Shown piece after piece: positions 19,600 through 27,982 of a stretch of DNA of 64,000 nt. Within the stretch, counting starts at the first letter, position 1; each line of letters opens with the position of its first letter. A program made the position numbers and the translations under genes. The DNA comes from Dermabacteraceae bacterium TAE3-ERU5 (GTDB taxonomy: Bacteria > Actinomycetota > Actinomycetes > Actinomycetales > Dermabacteraceae): positions 351,305 through 415,304 of the forward strand of contig JAHUUK010000001.1 of the NCBI GenBank assembly GCA_019218375.1. The letters run 5' to 3'. Below the pieces are notes generated by a model that saw nothing but the letters and a program-made list of their open reading frames with translations, was not told where the DNA came from and searched no databases.

Positions 19600-20226
19600 T
19601 CAGCTGACGGTTTCGCCAGCGCTGTGGTCCCTGGTTCTCCCTGGGTAGCACGTCGCATACACGGCTGCGGTGGCGAGCACCAGGCAGGCCAGGAACGGCC
19701 TCTCCCAGGGCTCCAGCTGCTCGTGCACTAACAGAAGCGCCGGCTTGGTTTGCAGTGCGACGCTGTCCAGGTCCAGCCCTCCCCCCACCAGCATCGTGGT
19801 CAGCACGATCAGGAAGAGCGGCACGGCCACCAGGGGCTGCGGTATGACGAGCGCTAGGAGCGTGCCCAGGCAAAGCAGAATCAGCCTGTTTCGGAGGCTG
19901 CCTTCCCAATCGAGGCCATCGTGTACGTATGCGGCGGGAAGCGCAGCGATCGCTACCACCAGGAGGAACCAGGTCGCCCTGGCCCAGACCCAGCCGGGGG
20001 CGGTGGGCTTCTCTAGCTCCCCCAGGCCCGTGTAGAGCATGTTCACGAGGACCGTCATCGAGAGGACGGGAAGGACCAGGCCCCACTGGGCGGGCAGACT
20101 CAGCCCGTACGGCAGCGGGAGCGGCAGTTCCCCGAACACCATTTCGGTGGATACCACCAGCGCGAAAAGTGCCATTAGGTGCGCCGGTGCGTGCACCCTG
20201 CGCCAGACGGCTAAGGAATTCAGCAC
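19600..20226 (-). CDS. Membrane subunit of ABC cassette 2 (unknown family)
   Basis: 208 residues with about six membrane spans and a short cytoplasmic tail ending in AGETVS. It is a clear paralogue of the gene at 22439-23065: shared are E(M/V)VFGE near residue 30, YTGLGELEKPTAPGWVWARATWFL versus HTGLGQMEKRTAPRW, GSLRNRLIL and the GETVS end. It directly follows the larger permease gene with no gap. By position it is probably the second membrane subunit of an ABC exporter. The family is not recognised; substrate is unknown. Confidence 0.78.
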   Translation of the reverse strand: MLNSLAVWRRVHAPAHLMALFALVVSTEMVFGELPLPLPYGLSLPAQWGLVLPVLSMTVLVNMLYTGLGELEKPTAPGWVWARATWFLLVVAIAALPAAYVHDGLDWEGSLRNRLILLCLGTLLALVIPQPLVAVPLFLIVLTTMLVGGGLDLDSVALQTKPALLLVHEQLEPWERPFLACLVLATAAVYATCYPGRTRDHSAGETVS

Positions 20227-20228
20227 GG

Positions 20229-21476
20229 CTATTTCCCGGCCTGCCCGCCCGGGCAGGTTTTGAGCGTACGCCAGGCCTCGTCGAATTCCCGCGCACCGGC
20301 CTCTCGCTCACCCTGTTCTTTGGCTGACACGGCCGCGCTGAGCCCGGCCTCTGCCCGGTCGGTTTCCCGCATGATTTCTTCCGGGAAGTAATCTGCGTGG
20401 TTCGCTGGGCACCAGTCTGCGTTGACGAGAGTCTGGATCAGGTGGCTCACGGATACCGGGCCGGACTCTGCCTCTGTGATCGGCCTGTTGATCTGGATGA
20501 AGAAGGACCTGCCCTGATCCGCCTTCGTGGCTTCGCTGATCCCGGTTGTTATCGGCCGCTCTTTCAGCACTGACGGAAGCTCTCGACTTCCAGCTTCTTT
20601 CGCCTTCTCGTGGAGTTCTTTCCAGGCCGGTGCGAGTTTGCTTCTTAGGTGCTCATGCTGGGGTAGCAGGCAGAGGGAGGCCTCCCCCACCTGCTGGCAG
20701 ACCGGTTCCGCCCGGAAAGCCTGGTCCAGCACGAAAGGCGCTGGAGAGATGACTTTCACCAGGAAGGATGCGCACACCACGGCGCCGAGGAATTTCAGTT
20801 TTTCTTTCGCGCCGAGTTCCCGCCTGTCTTTCAGGGTGAGCCACAGGCACAGGCCCGTTAGGGAGAGCAGGAACGCTAGCTGCAGCAGGGCCCAGTAGGG
20901 GTTGACCTTTAGGCCTACTAGGCTGCCGCCCGTCTCCGTGCCGACGGTCAGCATCGCGGAGCTTTGCACGTAGCTGGACAGCTGGATCGGGAGTTCTACC
21001 GCTAACGCCACCAGGACCCCATACATTTTCCCGTACAGCGCCCCCACCGTCATGCTGAGCACCACGACGAACGCTACGGACAGCAAACCGCTCAGGAAGA
21101 TGTAGAGGAAGGACAGCGCCTCGTCCCAGGGGAATGCGTTCAGGCTGGCCGCCGCCCATACCGTGGCGGCGACGCTGGGGAGGCAGACGGCGGCCGTAAG
21201 CGCACCGGCCACTGCGGGGAAGACTCCCGTCTTCAGAGGGCTTTTTGCCCAGAGGGAGGCACCCTCCTGCCAGAAGTATTTTCCGCCCACGTATGCCGAG
21301 ATCGCGGAGACAGAGAATAGCGTCAGGTGATTCACTGTCCAGACCCACGACGCGGACAGCAGAGGGTCACCCTGCCAGTACTGAATACCTGCGGAGAAAT
21401 TGACTACCTGACCGGTTCCGACCAGCAGGAAAAGTAGCCACGGCATCCAAGTTAGCTTTAGCGCGTAACGGAACAT
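20229..21476 (-). CDS. ABC transporter permease with extracytoplasmic four-cysteine domain, cassette 2
   Basis: 415 residues: about six membrane spans in the first 250, then a soluble domain of about 165 residues that should lie outside the cell. That domain holds CQQVGEASLCLLPQHEHLR, NADWCPANH and TLKTCPGG, giving four cysteines at positions matched in the cassette 1 paralogue. The HEHLR region resembles the Cys-x-(His/Pro) start of the soluble domain in other actinobacterial ABC permeases (perhaps DUF7224); this is a tentative link. It lies between a frameshifted ATPase gene and the small membrane gene. Function and substrate are unknown. Confidence 0.75.
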   Translation of the reverse strand: MFRYALKLTWMPWLLFLLVGTGQVVNFSAGIQYWQGDPLLSASWVWTVNHLTLFSVSAISAYVGGKYFWQEGASLWAKSPLKTGVFPAVAGALTAAVCLPSVAATVWAAASLNAFPWDEALSFLYIFLSGLLSVAFVVVLSMTVGALYGKMYGVLVALAVELPIQLSSYVQSSAMLTVGTETGGSLVGLKVNPYWALLQLAFLLSLTGLCLWLTLKDRRELGAKEKLKFLGAVVCASFLVKVISPAPFVLDQAFRAEPVCQQVGEASLCLLPQHEHLRSKLAPAWKELHEKAKEAGSRELPSVLKERPITTGISEATKADQGRSFFIQINRPITEAESGPVSVSHLIQTLVNADWCPANHADYFPEEIMRETDRAEAGLSAAVSAKEQGEREAGAREFDEAWRTLKTCPGGQAGK

Positions 21477-21479
21477 TAG

Positions 21480-22203
21480 CTATCGGCTTTCTTGACGCGA
21501 ATTCCAGTAGGAGAACGCCTGCACCCAGGGGTTTTCCTGCGAGTCGGGGGCGGCTTCGGAGTTGCACGCTAGATACCCGGAGACGTCTCCCGCGTACTTC
21601 TGCTTTCCCTCGCACAGGTGCAGGACGTTTGTGGACACGCCGACAAGATCTTCGACTATATGTGAGGACACAAAAGTCACTCTGTCTTTTGCTTCGGCTG
21701 CTATTAGCTTTTTAACCGTGCCTCTTTGTTCCATGTCTAGCCCGGCCGTGGGCTCGTCCAGCAGGAGCAGATTGGGATTCGACAGCAAGGCTTGAGCGAT
21801 AACGAGCCGCCTGTGCTGCCCGCCGGAAAGGGTACCAACTTTTGCTTTGGCCTTTTCTTGCAATCCGATGCTCTCTATAGCCTTAGCGACGGCGGCAGCT
21901 CGTTCCTTCTTCCCCCCCGATTTTCCCGAGGAGGGCTATGTAATCGAGGACTTCGGTCACCGTTAGTTTGCCGGGGATGGACACGCCCTGCGGCAGCAGC
22001 GATACCTGCCCCTCCACTTTGACCTCACCCGAGGTTGGAGTCAGAGCGCCGGTCAGGAGCCCGAAGAAGGTGGATTTGCCTGCCCCGTTAGACCCGACCA
22101 GGGCCCACACCTCACCCTTCTGGGCGGTGAGGCTTACGGGGCCGAGCACGAAGTCGCCTTTTTTACGCGAAAACTCCAGCGAAGATAGCTCTAGCGAAGC
22201 CAA
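21480..22203 (-). pseudogene. ABC transporter ATPase of cassette 2, frameshifted in a run of seven G
   Basis: The first part (22203 to about 21912) encodes Walker A in GSNGAGKSTFF and LLPQGVSIPGKLTVTEVLDYIALLGKIGG, then runs to a stop at 21883. Removing one G from the run at 21912-21918 restores a single frame through KKERAAAVAKAIESIGLQEK into TLSGGQHRRL, LLLDEPTAGLD and FVSSHIVED (21863 to 21480). The restored protein aligns end to end with the cassette 1 ATPase and keeps every catalytic motif. The start is probably the TTG at 22203. It could be a phase-variable gene, a young pseudogene or a sequencing error. Confidence 0.85.
21912..21918 (-). repeat. Homopolymer of seven G (C on plus strand) carrying the frameshift
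   Basis: Seven C on the plus strand. Six would keep the cassette 2 ATPase in frame, seven break it. Runs of this length are prone to slippage. Confidence 0.8.
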
Positions 22204-22326
22204 TCCCCCACCCCCATAAAGTTTTGAGGGATTGCAAAAACCCCATGCGAAAAGCGCATCTTTACAAATTGAAAGATAAGCATTTTGGATTGTAAGCAGA
22301 CCCGCATGGAGAGGCAATAAATAAAT

Positions 22327-22344
22327 TGTAACGATATCGCAACA
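22327..22344. promoter_or_regulatory. Candidate operator palindrome upstream of cassette 2
   Basis: TGT-aa-CGATATCG-ca-ACA: an eight-base perfect core palindrome with matching outer triplets, in the AT-rich 22204-22438 gap that must hold the cassette 2 promoter. The same gap also holds atgcg-aaaag-cgcat at 22245-22259. No known regulator is matched. Confidence 0.35.
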
Positions 22345-22438
22345 TGCAGAATAGGGCAGCGTCACTCCAGCGGAGGCCCGTAAGCTCCTCTCCGGCAGGT
22401 CGGCTTGGGTTTTAGAATTGTTCTCCCGCGCTTGCGGC

Positions 22439-23065
22439 TCAGCTGACGGTTTCGCCTTTCGCGTGCCGCACGGCCCACCCCGGATAGAGCGCGGCGTAGG
22501 CGGCTGCCGCTAGCGCGAGCATGCCCGCCGTGAGCGCTACTCCCCCGGTTCCGGTCTTGGAATGGAGCAGGAAAAGCGCGGTCGTGGCCTGCACCTCTCC
22601 CACTTCCATGCCGGTGATGCCCGGCACGAGCATGCAGCAGGACATGAAGACGACGCAGGGAAGCACCGCCATCGCGGGTGCCAGCACCAGCGAGAAGATT
22701 GCTGCCACCGCGAAGAAAAGCAGCCGATTACGCAGGCTCGCGAGCGGGTCCAGCCCGTCCGAGAGGTAGGGTGCGGGCAAGGCCACGGCCGACGCGACGG
22801 CGAGGAACCAGGCCAGCCTGGCACCCCGCCAGCGGGGCGCGGTGCGCTTCTCCATCTGGCCCAGCCCGGTGTGCAGGGCCTGCACTGCGATAGACACCGT
22901 AACCAGGGGTACGAACAGCCCCCAGGAATAGCTCAACTGCATCGTCGGCAGCAGCCTCATCGGGTGCTCGCCAAACACCACCTCGAAGCCGGTGGCCAAC
23001 AGAAACATGCCCACCAGCCACGGGGTCAGATGAGCGGCGCACCAGGTTCTAAGGCCCGCCATCAC
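22439..23065 (-). CDS. Membrane subunit of ABC cassette 1 (unknown family)
   Basis: 208 residues, about six membrane spans, paralogous to 19600-20226 along its length and equal in size. The conserved VFGEHPMRLLP, LHTGLGQMEKRTAPRW, GLDPLASLRNRLLFF and the end KGETVS stand out. It begins inside the stop of the larger permease gene (four-base ATGA overlap), so the two are co-translated. It is expected to be a membrane partner of the cassette 1 ATPase. No function is known for this family. Confidence 0.78.
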   Translation of the reverse strand: MMAGLRTWCAAHLTPWLVGMFLLATGFEVVFGEHPMRLLPTMQLSYSWGLFVPLVTVSIAVQALHTGLGQMEKRTAPRWRGARLAWFLAVASAVALPAPYLSDGLDPLASLRNRLLFFAVAAIFSLVLAPAMAVLPCVVFMSCCMLVPGITGMEVGEVQATTALFLLHSKTGTGGVALTAGMLALAAAAYAALYPGWAVRHAKGETVS

Positions 23066-24300
23066 TGCCCGTCCAGGCAGGTCGAGAGCCTGTCCCAGGC
23101 CGCGTCGAAGCCCCTGGCGGCGGCGCGTCCCGCCTCACCGTCGGGGTCTGCCACGGCGGTGCTCAGGGAGGTCTCAGCGAGTCCCTGCACAGCAAGGAAA
23201 CTTTCGCTGGGGGGACCCTCTCGGTGGGTCTGCTCGCACCATTCGGCGCTCGTTGCCGCCACGATGACGTCTTCGCTGTCCACCGACAGCACCTCCCGCT
23301 CGGTGGCGGGGGCGCCAATACTGACGAAAGCCACGCTGCCCGGGGCGTAGCGGCGCGCCTGCTCCAACCCGGAGCCGACGGACACCTCACGCAGGGTGGC
23401 GGGCACCCGCTCGCTGCCCGCGCGGCGGGCGTTCGCATAGATCCTCTGCCATTTGTCCGTCACGTCGCCGCGCAGGTGCTCGTGTGCGAGCAGCATGCAG
23501 ACCGTTACTTCCCCGCTTTTCTCGCAGCGCTGCCCCTCGTTAGGGTCGGCCAGCGGCACCAGGCTGGTGGGGCCCACGCTGCGCGCCAGCAGGGCCATAA
23601 CAGCCACCGTGACCGGAACGGCGAAGCGGACTCCCCGCGGGGTTTCCTTACCTGAGAGCAGAAGTGCCGCCAAGCAGAGCAGCGCCACCCCTCCGAGGAA
23701 AGCAGCCTGCGCCCCCGCCCAGGCAGGGTTGACCGTCATACCCGTGCCCCGCACGAAGCCGACGTTCAGCAGGGGCGCGCCGTCCAGGCTGGACAGCTGC
23801 AGGGCCACCTCGAACGCGAAAGCCAGCAGCACACCGTAGATCTTGCCGAACAGGGAGCCGAGGGTGAGTCCGAGCAGCACCACCACGCACACGCTGGCGA
23901 CCCCGGAAAGGGACAAGTACGCGACTCCGGGCAGCTCGCTGCCGGGCGGGCCGTTCAGGTTACTGAACGCCCAGGCCGACGCCAGCAGGCTGGGCAGGCA
24001 GGCCGCCAGCGAGAACGCCAGCCAGACCTGGAACGCCACCCTCCAGCGGCGCGGCCTGCGCCCCCAGATGGAGGCGCCGCCCACCCAGAACAGGTCGGCC
24101 CCCGCGAAGGCGCTGAGCGCGCAGATCAAGGCCAGGCTGAGGTGGTTGGCGATCCACGGCTGGGAGGCGGTGGCGAGGGACTCCCCGTACCAGTCCTGGC
24201 CCGGGACGGTGTTTACCAGCACCTGCACGGCGCTGACCAGGAGGAGTATCAGCCAGGGCGCCCAGCTGAGGCGCAGCACGTAAGGCAGGGAGCGCATCAC
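23062..24300 (-). CDS. ABC transporter permease with extracytoplasmic four-cysteine domain, cassette 1
   Basis: 412 residues with the same plan as the cassette 2 copy: about six N-terminal membrane spans, then a soluble domain of about 160 residues. The four cysteines recur in order: CEKSGEVTVCMLLAHEHLR, SAEWCEQTH and LSTCLDGQ. The spacing and the HEHLR block are kept although overall identity to the paralogue is modest, which suggests the domain is functional. It overlaps both the ATPase and the small membrane gene by four bases, so all three are translationally coupled. The substrate is unknown. Confidence 0.78.
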   Translation of the reverse strand: MMRSLPYVLRLSWAPWLILLLVSAVQVLVNTVPGQDWYGESLATASQPWIANHLSLALICALSAFAGADLFWVGGASIWGRRPRRWRVAFQVWLAFSLAACLPSLLASAWAFSNLNGPPGSELPGVAYLSLSGVASVCVVVLLGLTLGSLFGKIYGVLLAFAFEVALQLSSLDGAPLLNVGFVRGTGMTVNPAWAGAQAAFLGGVALLCLAALLLSGKETPRGVRFAVPVTVAVMALLARSVGPTSLVPLADPNEGQRCEKSGEVTVCMLLAHEHLRGDVTDKWQRIYANARRAGSERVPATLREVSVGSGLEQARRYAPGSVAFVSIGAPATEREVLSVDSEDVIVAATSAEWCEQTHREGPPSESFLAVQGLAETSLSTAVADPDGEAGRAAARGFDAAWDRLSTCLDGQ

Positions 24301-25016
24301 AGGACCCCGTTCCAGTGGCTGTAGGCCCGCACCCAGCTGTCCACGGCGGAATGGTCCGCGGCCTCGCCTAGCGGGGCCAGGTATCCGGCCACGTCCCCCG
24401 CGTATTTCTGTTTCCCCTCCTGCAGGTGGAGCACGTGGTCGGCCACACCAGCCAGATCCTCGACGATGTGGGAGGAGACGAAGGTAGTCCGCTGCCGGGA
24501 GGCACCCAGGATGATTTCCCGCAGGGTGCCGCGCTGGTCGATATCCAGCCCGGCGGTCGGCTCGTCTAGCAGCAGCACCCGGGGGTCGCTCAGCAGGGCC
24601 TGCGCGATCAGGAGCCTGCGGTGCTGGCCACCCGAGAGGGTGGCCACCTTGGCGTCCGCCTTCTCCCCCAGCCGCACCAGGTCCAGCACGTGGGCAACCG
24701 CCCTACGCCGCCGCCTAGCGCCCTTCACGCCCTCCAACAGCGCCATGTACCTGAGCATCTGGGTGACGGTGAGGCGCCCCGGGATCGAGACCCCCTGGGG
24801 CAAGAAAGAGAGCGACGGATCAACCGTGACCTGCCCCGAGGATGGCCGTAAACCACCCGTCAAAATCCTGAAAAGCGTTGATTTACCTGCCCCGTTAGCA
24901 CCAATTAGGGCCCAGACCTGGCCTGCCTCCGCAGTAAAAGAAACGGGGCCGAGTGTAAAAATGACGCCACCGTGGCCAATCTTATAGACCGTTTCTTGAC
25001 AGCTAACCAGCGGCAT
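24297..25016 (-). CDS. ABC transporter ATP-binding protein, cassette 1
   Basis: 239 residues with a complete nucleotide-binding domain: Walker A GANGAGKST (residues 39-47), Q-loop LPQGVSIPGRLTV, signature LSGGQHRRLLIAQALL, Walker B VLLLDEPTAGLD and the switch histidine in FVSSHIVEDL. The HIVED form and QGVSIP are typical of ATPases of bacteriocin/lantibiotic self-protection and related ABC-2 exporters. The ATG at 25016 follows GAGGCAAG. It begins 26 bases after the menD stop, so it is probably transcribed with menD. Confidence 0.88.
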   Translation of the reverse strand: MPLVSCQETVYKIGHGGVIFTLGPVSFTAEAGQVWALIGANGAGKSTLFRILTGGLRPSSGQVTVDPSLSFLPQGVSIPGRLTVTQMLRYMALLEGVKGARRRRRAVAHVLDLVRLGEKADAKVATLSGGQHRRLLIAQALLSDPRVLLLDEPTAGLDIDQRGTLREIILGASRQRTTFVSSHIVEDLAGVADHVLHLQEGKQKYAGDVAGYLAPLGEAADHSAVDSWVRAYSHWNGVL

Positions 25017-25042
25017 CTTGCCTCATATCTATCTCTTATTTA

Positions 25043-26728
25043 TCAGCTTTTCCGCATCACCAATACGCGGATCCCGCCCTCTTTAGCGGTAAGCCATTTT
25101 TGCACGTCCAGATCGCGCTCCGCCAGGGTAACTTCGGCCCCGGTAGCAGCGGCGAGCGCCGCGATGTCGGTGCCGTGCGGGGTGGTGAAGAAACGCGCCA
25201 GCAGTTCCGGACCAGCCCCGGCATGTTCAAGGCCGCTGAATATCCTGCCGCCGCCGTCGTCGGCCACCACGATGTCCAGGTCGGGCCGCTGCTCCAGCGG
25301 GCCGATCAGCAGGGAGGTCATATCGTGCAGGGCGGCCAGATCGCCCGCGAGGACGCGGGTTCGCCCGCGCGCCAGGGCGATACCGGCGGCGCAACCGAAG
25401 GTGCCGTCAATCCCGGCCAGGCCCCGGTGCGCGTATACGCGGGCCTCGCTGGCGGGGGCGTAGCGTTCCAGGTCGCGGATCAGGCTGGACGAGGCCAACA
25501 TGAGGGTGTTCCCCGCGCCGCAGGCAGACCAAACGTCGAGGGCGAGCCGGGCCTGCCAAGGCAGGCCCTCCGGCTTAGACAGGGCGGCTTCGGCATCCCG
25601 CCAGGCCCGCAGGAAAGAGCCGTCGGTGGCGGGCGTATCGATTGCGGCGGTAACCAGGTTGGCGCGGCGGGCCGGATCGGCCCAGCCGGGGGCGTCGTCC
25701 AGGATTACCGTCTCCACATCGTCCCTGCCGAGCAGCCCCGCCACGACGGGGCGGGAGAGCGTGGGGTGGCCGGTGACGATGACTCGCTCCGGGAACAGCG
25801 GGTGGGCGGGACCCACCTCCAGCACGCCCGGCAGCAGGTCCAGGTAGCGGGCGATCGCACATTCCCCCCGGCGCAGGTTGGAACTCGGCTCGGCCAGCAC
25901 CGGCGCGGCGATTTCGGGAAGGGCCAGGCGGGCCGAGTCTCCCGCCACGATCAGGGTGCGCTGACGCAGCGGCAGCTGGCTAGGCGTGGGCGTAGCGGCG
26001 GCCCGGAAAACGGGCAGGCTGAGCGCGCCCTCCCCCGCGTTAGCTCCCGCTCCCTCCCGCTTCGCACAGTCAGGCGCGGCAAAGTCAGGCGCGGCGAAAT
26101 CGGGCGTGAGCGGGTCGCGGAACGCCAGGTTCAGGTGGACCGGGCCGGGCACGGGGCCGGTCGCGGCGGCGTAGGCGCGGGCCGCCACGTCGGCCATCGT
26201 GCGCAGCTCCGCCGGGGTCGCGGCGCCCGCCACCGGTGCGGGCAGGTCCACGCTCCAGCGGGTCAGGCTGCCGTACACCCCGGCCTGGCGGGTGGTCTGG
26301 TTCGCGCCGACCTCGCGCAGCTCGGCGGGCCTGTCGGCCGTGACGAGGATGAGCGGGATGCGGGAATGGTGGGCCTCCATCACGGCGGCGTGCAGGTGCG
26401 CGGTGGCGGTGCCGGAGGTGGTGAACACGGCTGCGGGCACACCGCTGGCCTTGCCGACGCCGAGCGCGGTGAACGCGGCCGCGCGCTCGTCTATCCGCAC
26501 GTGGGCGCGCAGCGGCGACGAACCACCACCGGCGGCGCGCTGCAGTCCGTAAATCAGCGGGGCGGAGCGTGAGCCGGGCGATGCCAGTACCTCACGCACC
26601 CCGAGGGCGGCGAGCGCGCGCCACAGCACGGTAGCGGCGTCTACAGCGCCGGAGCCGGAGGGGGCGGGCAGCGGAATGCTTAGCTGCCAGGGGTTAGCTG
26701 CCGGGGCCGTTTTCGCGCTGCTGCTCAT
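25043..26728 (-). CDS. menD: SEPHCHC synthase MenD
   Basis: MenD joins isochorismate and 2-oxoglutarate with thiamine diphosphate, the second step of menaquinone synthesis. The 561-residue protein shows ASPGSRSAPLIYGL, the glutamate-containing HVRIDERAAAFTALGVGKA, TSGTATAHLHAAVMEAHHSR, TADRPAELREVGANQTTRQ, and the cofactor-binding GDLAALHDMTSLLIG with DIVVADDGGGRIFSGLE. The ATG at 26728 is preferred to an upstream TTG at 26737. menF, usually next to menD, is 5.5 kb away behind the ABC cassettes. menC is the upstream neighbour. Confidence 0.95.
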   Translation of the reverse strand: MSSSAKTAPAANPWQLSIPLPAPSGSGAVDAATVLWRALAALGVREVLASPGSRSAPLIYGLQRAAGGGSSPLRAHVRIDERAAAFTALGVGKASGVPAAVFTTSGTATAHLHAAVMEAHHSRIPLILVTADRPAELREVGANQTTRQAGVYGSLTRWSVDLPAPVAGAATPAELRTMADVAARAYAAATGPVPGPVHLNLAFRDPLTPDFAAPDFAAPDCAKREGAGANAGEGALSLPVFRAAATPTPSQLPLRQRTLIVAGDSARLALPEIAAPVLAEPSSNLRRGECAIARYLDLLPGVLEVGPAHPLFPERVIVTGHPTLSRPVVAGLLGRDDVETVILDDAPGWADPARRANLVTAAIDTPATDGSFLRAWRDAEAALSKPEGLPWQARLALDVWSACGAGNTLMLASSSLIRDLERYAPASEARVYAHRGLAGIDGTFGCAAGIALARGRTRVLAGDLAALHDMTSLLIGPLEQRPDLDIVVADDGGGRIFSGLEHAGAGPELLARFFTTPHGTDIAALAAATGAEVTLAERDLDVQKWLTAKEGGIRVLVMRKS

Positions 26729-26823
26729 GGTTACCAAGATTAGTGGCTGGCGCGCCCATCGGCATATGTACGCCGCCCGGCCACCGTGTGCGTCTTTGCG
26801 CTAGACGAGCTTCGCGCAACGCG

Positions 26824-27852
26824 TTAGTCAATAAGTTCTGCGCAAAGCGCGAGGCGTTCCTGCCAAGCGCGGGCGGTCGCTTCGTCGGCGGCGACTGCCG
26901 CCACGGCGCGGGCCTCTGCCACCGGGCGCACCTGCGGCACCGCGAGGGAACCGGCGGTGGGGCGCAGAGTCTCGGCCAGCACGTCGGCCCCGAGCAGGCT
27001 GGCCGTGCCCAGGCCGCAATCCAGGTCCAGGCTTTCCAGGGAGGCCGCCAGGCGGTAACCGGTGTAGAGGCCGATGCTGGTTTCGAGGGCGCTGGAGACC
27101 ACCACCCGCACCGGGCTGGCGGCGGCGAGCGCCAGGCAGCGGCGCACTCCCCCGAGCGGCTGCACCTTGACCACCACCACGTCGGCCGCCTCCATCGCGA
27201 TGGCGCGTTCCGGGTCCCCTGCGCGGCGGATGGATTCGTCCGCCGCGATGGGCACGGCTATGCGGCGGCGCAGTTCGGCCAGTTCTTCCAGGGACGGGCA
27301 GGGCTGCTCGGCGTATTCGAGGCCGCCTGCGGCCTGTTCCAGTACCTCCAGCGCGGCGCTGGCCTCGGCAACATCCCAGGCGGCGTTGGCGTCCACCCGG
27401 ATCTTGCCCTGCGGTCCCAGCGCGTCGCGCACCGCGCGTAGCCGTTCGGCGTCCTCGGGCAGGCTGGAGCGGGCGTCGGCCACCTTGACTTTCGCGGTGC
27501 GCGCGCCCGATTCGCTCACGATTCGGTGCGCGTGTTCCGGTGCCACGACGGGCACGGTGACGTTCACGCCAACCTCACCACGGCGCATTTCCGGGTAGTC
27601 GCAGGTGGCGGCCTCTACCGCGCAGCGCAGCCAGTTCGCGGATTCTGCCGTGCCGTACTCGCTGAACGGGGAGAATTCACCCCAGCCACTAATGCCGTGC
27701 AGCAGCACTCCCTCGCGGCGGGTGATGCCGCGGAAACGCAGCGTCATGGGAATGCTGAACGCCACCGCGCGGCTGATGCCACGTTCGCGCAGCGGCGCGG
27801 GGACTGGCAGGGAAAGTGCGAGCGGCGGCGGGACGGGAGCGGAAGAAGTCAT
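26824..27852 (-). CDS. menC: o-Succinylbenzoate synthase MenC
   Basis: A 342-residue enolase-superfamily enzyme that dehydrates SHCHC to o-succinylbenzoate. Catalytic features are in order: the lysine motif TAKVKV, then metal ligands in IRVDANAAW, EYAEQP and IAADES, and the second lysine in VVVKVQPLGGV; the C-terminal SSALETSIGL fits MenC. A Pro-rich N-terminal lead of about 20 residues precedes the fold. It is upstream of menD on the same strand, about 95 bases away. Confidence 0.92.
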   Translation of the reverse strand: MTSSAPVPPPLALSLPVPAPLRERGISRAVAFSIPMTLRFRGITRREGVLLHGISGWGEFSPFSEYGTAESANWLRCAVEAATCDYPEMRRGEVGVNVTVPVVAPEHAHRIVSESGARTAKVKVADARSSLPEDAERLRAVRDALGPQGKIRVDANAAWDVAEASAALEVLEQAAGGLEYAEQPCPSLEELAELRRRIAVPIAADESIRRAGDPERAIAMEAADVVVVKVQPLGGVRRCLALAAASPVRVVVSSALETSIGLYTGYRLAASLESLDLDCGLGTASLLGADVLAETLRPTAGSLAVPQVRPVAEARAVAAVAADEATARAWQERLALCAELID

Positions 27853-27922
27853 GTTTAGAAACTAGCAGCCAGCGGGCAAGCGGAACGCGGGCGGATAAAA
27901 CCGGGCAGAGAAGTGGGCAGAG

Positions 27923-27963
27923 AAAACGGGGCGGGCCGCAGCTAACGTCGGCCCACCCCGGTT
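27923..27963 (-). terminator. Terminator of adhP
   Basis: The stem 27927-27937 with 27950-27960 pairs over 11 bp with one G-U pair. On the minus strand it is followed by TTTT. It ends the adhP message just before menC begins. Confidence 0.7.
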
Positions 27964-27982
27964 CTTGGTTTATTTCAGCGCG

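Noticed and set aside
22204..22365. N-terminal extension of the cassette 2 ATPase through the AT-rich gap
   Set aside because: The paralogue has no such extension and the region looks like promoter DNA.
25100..26572. Open frame of 490 codons antisense to menD
   Set aside because: The menD frame has complete catalytic motifs; the antisense product is Gly/Arg/His-rich with no homology, a usual shadow in GC-rich DNA.
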